A stretch of DNA of 64,000 bases from Klebsiella aerogenes KCTC 2190 (GTDB lineage Bacteria; Pseudomonadota; Gammaproteobacteria; Enterobacterales; Enterobacteriaceae), in the NCBI RefSeq assembly GCF_000215745.1, contig NC_015663.1, positions 1,116,001 to 1,180,000 of the forward strand, given 5' to 3'. The first letter of the stretch is position 1. Each line of letters begins with the position of its first letter. This document shows, one piece after another, positions 58,479 to 64,000 of this stretch. A program made the translations under genes and the position numbers. The notes under the pieces are model-generated. The model did not search any database and had not been told where the DNA came from. It saw only the letters and a program-made list of their open reading frames with translations.

Positions 58479-58982
58479 TTACAAATTTGCAGGAAAATCT
58501 GCGGGTAATTCATTAGCCGGGCAATTAATTACATCGTTATTATCCGCGCCGCAATCGCGAACAAAGGTGATAGTCGCGAATTCATCAATCACTTCGGTCG
58601 GGTAGGCCGGGCCGGCGTCACGATAAGCGTTCATTAACGGAATATGATCGTTCTGGAAGCAGACGGTTTTTTCCGGGTTATTCATGATCCAGCGGGGGAA
58701 GAATATGGTGCCGTGGAACAGTTTGTCGCCCAGGTTGACGATCAGGCTGACGTCGGTACCGGTTGGTTCAGTCCAGGAAATTTTATAAATGCTTTCGCCT
58801 ACCCGCACGATGTACGCATGCTGGTCTTTCACCCAACGATTAGCAACGATACCGCTGTGAATACGATAGTCCAGAGTGGTGCCATTTTTAACGTAAATTT
58901 CGTAGTTCCAGCCGTTGTCGTAGGTATAAACCAGATGTTTACCGATAAAACCGCTGAGGTCATGTTTGTCAAAAGTGCTCAT
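58479..58982 (-). CDS. padC: Phenolic acid decarboxylase
   Basis: 167 residues, compact beta-barrel decarboxylase. It converts p-coumaric, ferulic and caffeic acids to the 4-vinyl phenols without cofactor. Conserved N-terminal YTYDNGWNYEIYVKNG has the catalytic Tyr pair and RIHSGIV the conserved Arg. A good GAGGAG lies 8 bp before the ATG. Divergent from the LysR gene; cytoplasmic. Confidence 0.95.
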   Translation of the reverse strand: MSTFDKHDLSGFIGKHLVYTYDNGWNYEIYVKNGTTLDYRIHSGIVANRWVKDQHAYIVRVGESIYKISWTEPTGTDVSLIVNLGDKLFHGTIFFPRWIMNNPEKTVCFQNDHIPLMNAYRDAGPAYPTEVIDEFATITFVRDCGADNNDVINCPANELPADFPANL

Positions 58983-59082
58983 TATTTATTCTCCTCTGTT
59001 TCGTTGAGGTAAGAATACGGCTTTAAAAATTGAATGAATAACGCTATGTTTGGATAAAAATAATCTAATTTTTAGATGAATC

Positions 59083-59943
59083 ATGCACAAGACCACGCTG
59101 GAACAATGGGCGCTATTGGAAAAGGTGATTGAGCTGGGCAGTTTTGCCAAAGCCGCGGAAGAGACCAACCGCAGCCAGTCTTCGGTGAGCTATAACCTGG
59201 CGCTGCTGCAGGAACGTTTAGGGGTGGCGCTGCTGGCGCCGTCCGGGCGACGGGCGGTGCTGACGCCCGCTGGCGAACTGCTGCTTAATCAGGTGAAACC
59301 GCTACTGAAGGCCTTTTCGTGGGTTGAGACCCACGCCGCGACGCTGCGCAACGGCGCGCGCACCCGCCTGGATCTGGTCGTCGACAGCATTTTTCCCCGC
59401 CAGCGGCTCTTCGCCATTTTGCGACAGTTTCAGCAACGCTACCCGCAAACTCAGGTCCGGCTGACCGAAGTGCTGGAAAACATCGATGAGGCTAGCGCCG
59501 CCCGCAGCGAGGCCGACGTGATGGTCTTAACGCGTCGCCAGGATATTACCGGACGCGGCGAATGGCTGATGAATATCGATTTTATCGCGGTCGCCCATCG
59601 CGACCATCCGCTGTCGCAATCGGAAGAACCGCTGGACGACAACGCGCTGGCCCCCTGGCCGCTGATCCGCATTGCCGACCGTAGCGGCGACGCCTCATCC
59701 ACGCGCGATGCCTGGACCTTTTCTACCATTGATGCCGCTATCGATGCGGTGCTGTATCAGGTGGGATTCGGTTGGTTGCCGGAGGAACGAATCCGCGCAC
59801 ACCTGGAACAGGGCGTGCTGAAAGCGCTGCCGTTGAGCCATGGCGCTCGCCGCGCCACGCCGCTGCATTTGATAGTGAAGCGGGATCTGGCGCCGCTCGA
59901 TGAACAGGTCACCACCCTGCTGGATTTGTTCAGACAATCGTAA
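59083..59943 (+). CDS. LysR-type regulator, likely of padC
   Basis: 286 residues. N-terminal winged helix-turn-helix (GSFAKAAEETNRSQSSVSYNLALLQERLGVALL, residues about 19-50), then the substrate-binding domain. Its divergent position, 100 bp from padC, with the typical LTTR arrangement, points to phenolic-acid-controlled regulation of padC; this is inferred. Note that Gram-positive padC uses an unrelated PadR-type repressor. Confidence 0.85.
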   Translation: MHKTTLEQWALLEKVIELGSFAKAAEETNRSQSSVSYNLALLQERLGVALLAPSGRRAVLTPAGELLLNQVKPLLKAFSWVETHAATLRNGARTRLDLVVDSIFPRQRLFAILRQFQQRYPQTQVRLTEVLENIDEASAARSEADVMVLTRRQDITGRGEWLMNIDFIAVAHRDHPLSQSEEPLDDNALAPWPLIRIADRSGDASSTRDAWTFSTIDAAIDAVLYQVGFGWLPEERIRAHLEQGVLKALPLSHGARRATPLHLIVKRDLAPLDEQVTTLLDLFRQS

Positions 59944-60007
59944 ACTTACGCTACATATGATTTTGTTATGGTTTTCTCCCATCATATTGATCCAGGTTAC
60001 TCCTTAA

Positions 60008-60035
60008 GTATGACAAATTATTAGAATCGTCATAC
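60008..60035. promoter_or_regulatory. NikR operator of the nikA promoter
   Basis: GTATGAC (60008-60014) and its inverse GTCATAC (60029-60035): exactly the 28-bp GTATGA-N16-TCATAC site bound by Ni-NikR. It lies 25 bp before the nikA start. Upstream at 59987-60000 TTGAT-CCAG-GTTAC carries one good half of an FNR site, as expected for a gene induced without oxygen. Confidence 0.95.
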
Positions 60036-60060
60036 TTTTCGTTCCTTCTGGATGTAAACC

Positions 60061-61629
60061 TTGTCTATTTTCCGCACCACCTTGCTGGCGCTCTGCGCCT
60101 GCATTCCTCTGCTCGCGCCCGCCGCCATGCATGAAATCGCCATCGCCTGGCCGGTTAACGTCGGTCCTCTCAATCCACATCTGTATACGCCGAACCAAAT
60201 GTTCGCCCAAAGTATGGTGTATGAGCCGTTAGTCAAATATCAGGCCGATGGCCGGGTTACACCCTGGCTGGCTACCCGCTGGATCCACTCAGCCGATGGT
60301 AAAATCTGGCGTTTCACCCTGCGCGATGATGTCTACTTCTCCAACGGCGAACCGTTTAACGCCCAGGCCGCAGTGGCCAATTTCCAGGCGGTGCTGGCCA
60401 ACCGCCAGCGGCACGCCTGGCTGGAGTTGACCAATCAGATAACCGACGTTCAAGCGCTCAGCGATAACGAACTACAAATCACCCTGAAAAGCGCCTACTA
60501 CCCGTTCCTGCAGGAACTCGCCCTTCCCCGCCCGTTTCGTTTTATCGCCCCCTCGCAGTTTGTTGACGGTAGTACGCAGCGAGGCATCAAGGCGCCCATC
60601 GGCACCGGTCCGTGGATGCTGTCCAGTTCGCAGCTTAATCAGCAGGATGTGCTGGTACGCAACCCGCGCTACTGGGGCAAAAAACCGGCGCTTGAGAAAG
60701 TCACCGTGAAAGTGATCCCCGACGCCACCAGCCGGGCGGTCGCCTTTGAAACCGGTGAAGTTGATCTGCTGTACGGTGATGAAGGGCTACTGCCGCTGGA
60801 TACGTTCGCCCGTTTTCGCCAGCAGGACGAGTATCGCACGCGTCTTTCCGCCCCGACGCAAACCGTGATGCTGGCGCTCAATACGCTGCAAGCGCCAACG
60901 AATGAACTGGCGGTACGCGAGGCACTTAACTATGCCGTCAATAAACAGGCGCTCATTGACGGCGTGCTGTACGGCACCCAACAGGTTGCCGACACGCTTT
61001 TCGCGCCCTCGGTACCTTACGCGCCGGATGACCTGCCGCCGCGCCGCTTCAATCCGGATAAGGCCCGTACGCTGCTGGAAAACGCCGGCTGGACGCTAAC
61101 GCCCGGCAAGGATATTCGTGAAAAAGACGGGCACCCGTTGCATCTTGAACTGGCGTTTATCGGCACCGATGCGCTGGCCAAATCGATGGCGGAAATCATC
61201 CAGGCCGATCTGCGCCAGGTAGGGATCGATGTCGGGCTGGTCGGCGAAGAGGAGAGCAGTATCTATGCTCGCCAGCACGATGGCCGCTTCACGATGATCT
61301 TCAACCATACCTGGGGCGCGCCGTTCGACCCGCACGCGTTTATGAGCTCAATGCGCGTCGCTTCGCACGCCGACTATCAGGCGCAGCGCGGACTGCCGGA
61401 TAAAGCCGTGATTGATAAAGAGATCGGCGAGGTCCTGACTACCACCGACGAGGGCCGCCGTCGCGAACTGTATCGCGATATCCTCACCCGTCTGCACAAC
61501 GAAGCGGTCTATCTGCCGATAAGCTACGTCTCGCTGATGTCCGTCGCCCGCAAAACGCTGGGCGAAGTGCCCTTCGCGCCGGTGACCACCGATCTGCCGT
61601 TAGAGCTGATTACGCCGGTGGCGCCATGA
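60061..61629 (+). CDS. nikA: Nickel ABC transporter periplasmic binding protein NikA
   Basis: 522 residues, cluster C binding protein with a signal peptide ([17 protein letters not shown]). Binds Ni(II)-(L-His)2 or nickelophore for [NiFe] hydrogenase and urease nickel supply. [20 protein letters not shown] agrees with E. coli NikA. The TTG start is fixed by an in-frame TAA one codon upstream of 60061; the Shine-Dalgarno is weak. Ends ATGATG overlapping nikB. Confidence 0.95.
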   Translation: MSIFRTTLLALCACIPLLAPAAMHEIAIAWPVNVGPLNPHLYTPNQMFAQSMVYEPLVKYQADGRVTPWLATRWIHSADGKIWRFTLRDDVYFSNGEPFNAQAAVANFQAVLANRQRHAWLELTNQITDVQALSDNELQITLKSAYYPFLQELALPRPFRFIAPSQFVDGSTQRGIKAPIGTGPWMLSSSQLNQQDVLVRNPRYWGKKPALEKVTVKVIPDATSRAVAFETGEVDLLYGDEGLLPLDTFARFRQQDEYRTRLSAPTQTVMLALNTLQAPTNELAVREALNYAVNKQALIDGVLYGTQQVADTLFAPSVPYAPDDLPPRRFNPDKARTLLENAGWTLTPGKDIREKDGHPLHLELAFIGTDALAKSMAEIIQADLRQVGIDVGLVGEEESSIYARQHDGRFTMIFNHTWGAPFDPHAFMSSMRVASHADYQAQRGLPDKAVIDKEIGEVLTTTDEGRRRELYRDILTRLHNEAVYLPISYVSLMSVARKTLGEVPFAPVTTDLPLELITPVAP

Positions 61630-62573
61630 TGCTGAAATATCTTCTTCGCCGCCTGCTACCGCTACCGCTGATGCTGCTTGCCGCCTCGGCGATCATCTTC
61701 CTGTTATTACGTCTTGGCGCCGGCGACCCGGCACTGGACTATCTGCGCCTCTCTAACGTGCCGCCCACCAGCGAAATGATTGCCGCTACCCGCGAGCAGC
61801 TCGGGCTCAATCAGCCGCTGGCGCTGCAGTATCTACACTGGCTGTGGCGCGCGCTGCATCTCGATTTTGGCGTCTCCTACGCCAGCCAGCGCCCGGTGCT
61901 GGACGACCTGCTGCATTTTCTGCCCGCGACGCTGCAGCTCACCGGCGCGGCGCTGGTGATTATTCTGCTGACCTCGCTACCGCTGGGGATCTGGGCGGCG
62001 CGGCATCGCGACCGCTTACCTGATTTCGCCGTACGATTGATTGCCTTCCTCGGCGTCTCAATGCCCAACTTCTGGCTGGCATTTTTGCTGGTAATGCTCT
62101 TTTCCGTCCATCTGCGCTGGCTACCGGCGATGGGCTACGGCGGCTGGCGACATCTGCTGCTACCGGCGTTTTCCATCGCCCTGATGTCGCTGGCGATCAA
62201 TGCCCGTCTGCTGCGCGCCAGCATGCTGGAAGTGTCCAGCCAGCGCCACGTGGTCTGGGCGCGTCTGCGCGGGCTGAGCGAGGGTCAGGTGGAGCGGCGA
62301 CACGTGCTGCGTAACGCGACGTTGCCGGTAGTGACGGCGCTGGGTATGCACATCGGCGAGCTAATCGGCGGGACGATGATCATCGAAAATATCTTCGCCT
62401 GGCCCGGCGTCGGTCGCTATGCGGTTTCCGCGATTTTCAACCGCGACTATCCGGTGATCCAGTGCTTTACCCTGATGATGGTGGCGGTGTTCGTGCTGGC
62501 CAATCTGGCGGTCGACCTGCTTAACGCCGCGCTCGATCCGCGCCTGCGCCGCCATGAGGAGGCCGCCGTATGA
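61626..62573 (+). CDS. nikB: Nickel ABC transporter permease NikB
   Basis: 315 residues, DppB/OppB-like permease with six membrane helices and the EAA-type loop ([20 protein letters not shown]). Opens with ATGATG overlapping the nikA stop; a start at 61629 is equally possible. Inner membrane partner of NikC. Confidence 0.95.
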   Translation: MMLKYLLRRLLPLPLMLLAASAIIFLLLRLGAGDPALDYLRLSNVPPTSEMIAATREQLGLNQPLALQYLHWLWRALHLDFGVSYASQRPVLDDLLHFLPATLQLTGAALVIILLTSLPLGIWAARHRDRLPDFAVRLIAFLGVSMPNFWLAFLLVMLFSVHLRWLPAMGYGGWRHLLLPAFSIALMSLAINARLLRASMLEVSSQRHVVWARLRGLSEGQVERRHVLRNATLPVVTALGMHIGELIGGTMIIENIFAWPGVGRYAVSAIFNRDYPVIQCFTLMMVAVFVLANLAVDLLNAALDPRLRRHEEAAV

Positions 62574-63403
62574 CGCTGTTCGCGACCTTCCGCTGGCCGG
62601 TAAAACTGGCGCTACTCACTATTGCGCTGCTGGCGGCAATCGCCATGAGCAGCGGCTGGTGGCTGCCCTATGACCCGGCGGCCATCGATCTCCATCAACG
62701 TCTGCTCTCTCCGGGCGACGCCCACTGGCTCGGCACCGATCATCTCGGGCGGGATATTTTCTCGCGCCTTCTCGCCGCCACCCGCGTCTCGCTGGGCGCG
62801 GTGATGGCCTGCCTGCTGCTGGTGCTGCTGATCGGCCTTACGGTGGGCGGCGCCGCCGGGATGGTGGGCGGACGTGTCGATCGCGGCCTGATGCGCCTGG
62901 CCGAGCTGTTTATGACCTTCCCGACTTCAATACTGTCATTCTTTATGGTCGGTGTACTCGGTACCGGTCTTAGCAACGTGATTATCGCCATTGCGCTGTC
63001 GCACTGGGCCTGGTACGCAAGGATGGTGCGCAATCTGGTGGTCTCTCTGCGCCAGCGCGAGTTTATTCTCGCCGCGCGCCTGAGCGGCGCGGGACATTGG
63101 CCATTGTTTCGTGACCATCTGGCCGGCGCGGTGATCCCTTCGCTGCTGGTGCTCGCCTCGCTGGATATCGGTCATATGATGCTCCACGTAGCCGGGATGT
63201 CATTCCTCGGCCTCGGCGTCAGCGCGCCGACGGCGGAATGGGGAGTGATGATCAACGACGCCCGCCAGTACATCTGGACGCAGCCGCTGCAAATGGTCTG
63301 GCCCGGACTGGCGCTGTTTATCAGCGTGATGGCTTTTAATCTGGTGGGCGACGCGCTGCGCGATCGTCTCGATCCTCAGCTGATCGCGAAGCATAACCAC
63401 TGA
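62570..63403 (+). CDS. nikC: Nickel ABC transporter permease NikC
   Basis: 277 residues, DppC/OppC-like permease; motifs [21 protein letters not shown] and [19 protein letters not shown]. Overlaps nikB by 4 bp and nikD by one base (TGATG). Confidence 0.95.
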   Translation: MTLFATFRWPVKLALLTIALLAAIAMSSGWWLPYDPAAIDLHQRLLSPGDAHWLGTDHLGRDIFSRLLAATRVSLGAVMACLLLVLLIGLTVGGAAGMVGGRVDRGLMRLAELFMTFPTSILSFFMVGVLGTGLSNVIIAIALSHWAWYARMVRNLVVSLRQREFILAARLSGAGHWPLFRDHLAGAVIPSLLVLASLDIGHMMLHVAGMSFLGLGVSAPTAEWGVMINDARQYIWTQPLQMVWPGLALFISVMAFNLVGDALRDRLDPQLIAKHNH

Positions 63404-64000
63404 TGCCGCAAAAGATCCAACTGGAACAACTTTCGCTCGTCGCCGACCGTCCGCTGGTCAGCGACGTTTCCCTAACCCTGCGTCGCGGTCAGGTACTGGC
63501 GCTGCTCGGCAGTAGCGGCAGCGGTAAATCGCTGACCTGCGCCGCCACGCTCGGCATTTTACCGCCCGGCGTCAGACAAACCGCGGGCCGGGTGCTGCTC
63601 GACGGTATCCCGGTATACGGTGAACAGCTGCGCGGCGCGACCATCGCCACCATTATGCAAAACCCGCGCAGCGCCTTTAATCCGCTGCACTCCATGGCGG
63701 CGCATGCGCGGGAAACCTGCCGGGCAGCGGGCCACGAGGCCAATAACGTCGCGCTGCTGGCAGCGATGGAAGAGGTGGGGCTGGAAAATCCGCTCTCGCT
63801 GCTCAAGCGCTATCCCTTCGAGATGAGCGGGGGCATGCTGCAGCGGATGATGGTGGCCCTGGCCCTGCTCAGTCGCGCGCCGTTTATCATCGCCGACGAA
63901 CCGACCACCGACCTTGATGCCGTCGCCCAGGCGCGCATTCTCGACCTGCTGGCGGATATCGTCGCCAACCGCGGGCAGGGGCTGCTGCTGGTGACCCATG
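63403..64000 (+). CDS. nikD: Nickel ABC transporter ATPase NikD, N-terminal part (cut by window edge)
   Basis: About 199 codons to the right end. ATG at 63403 overlaps the nikC stop. Walker [12 protein letters not shown] (about 36-46), Q-loop [10 protein letters not shown], signature [10 protein letters not shown] and Walker [13 protein letters not shown] are all visible; the end is cut at LLVTH, the switch region. nikE and nikR would be expected beyond the window. Confidence 0.95.
   Translation, partial: MPQKIQLEQLSLVADRPLVSDVSLTLRRGQVLALLGSSGSGKSLTCAATLGILPPGVRQTAGRVLLDGIPVYGEQLRGATIATIMQNPRSAFNPLHSMAAHARETCRAAGHEANNVALLAAMEEVGLENPLSLLKRYPFEMSGGMLQRMMVALALLSRAPFIIADEPTTDLDAVAQARILDLLADIVANRGQGLLLVTH

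Noticed and set aside
58983..59082. Specific LysR operator between padC and the regulator gene
   Set aside because: The 100-bp space is A+T-rich and no clear T-N11-A palindrome stood out over background.

Overview
This window is a chromosomal segment of a Gram-negative enterobacterium, most likely Klebsiella or a close relative (Raoultella, Enterobacter). From 1 to about 36.3 kb the gene order follows the Escherichia coli K-12 glgB-to-yhhS region almost gene for gene. The proteins are strongly E. coli-like, and the intergenic spaces hold REP/BIME-type palindromes with the species-typical 'GTAGCCCGGATAAGGCGC' core. The species is inferred; I could not run a search.

Layout. 1-5.5 kb: end of the glycogen operon (glgB, cut by the left edge), asd, and the gluconate genes gntU-gntK-gntR with a double GntR operator; E. 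coli yhgN is missing. 5.7-9.2 kb: yhhW, yhhX, a two-gene insertion not found at this place in E. coli (a 54-residue membrane peptide plus a bactofilin), the small RNA RyhB with its Fur-controlled promoter, and yhhY. 9.3-16.4 kb: ggt, yhhA and the glycerol-3-phosphate operon ugpBAECQ behind candidate Pho boxes. 16.7-23.8 kb: the branched-chain amino acid transporter livKHMGF, panZ, a repeat cluster and livJ. 24.1-29.9 kb: heat-shock sigma factor rpoH with a sigma-E promoter and DnaA box, ftsX-ftsE-ftsY, rsmD, yhhL, yhhM. 30-36.3 kb: yhhN, zntA with its ZntR promoter, a tandem 88-bp REP array, tusA, yhhQ, dcrB, yhhS.

36.6-50.7 kb is the main accessory system: a one-strand, mostly overlapping run of 16 genes (apeC-apeR plus acpT) encoding an aryl polyene (APE) pathway. 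This is a type II polyketide/fatty-acid-like pathway in which an aromatic acid is activated (ApeH), loaded on dedicated carrier proteins (ApeE/F, primed by AcpT), extended and dehydrated without enoyl reduction (ApeO/C/R, ApeQ, ApeI/P), attached to a lipid-like anchor by a glycosyltransferase-acyltransferase fusion (ApeJ) and ApeD, and moved to the outer membrane (ApeL/M/N). E. coli K-12 keeps only acpT at the corresponding place, so this window shows AcpT together with its probable substrates.

50.7-58.1 kb, convergent with acpT and overlapping its 3' end, is the complete lipid A aminoarabinose operon arnBCADTEF (polymyxin resistance), with a candidate PmrA box. 58.5-59.9 kb holds a phenolic acid decarboxylase gene (padC) and a divergent LysR-type regulator. 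60-64 kb is the nickel importer nikABCD (nikD cut by the right edge), preceded by a textbook NikR operator.

No tRNA, rRNA, transposase, integrase, phage gene or CRISPR array was seen. The yhhS-nikA interval therefore looks like an accessory hot spot without visible mobility genes, carrying two outer-membrane-directed systems (APE and Arn) and a phenolic-acid detoxification pair.
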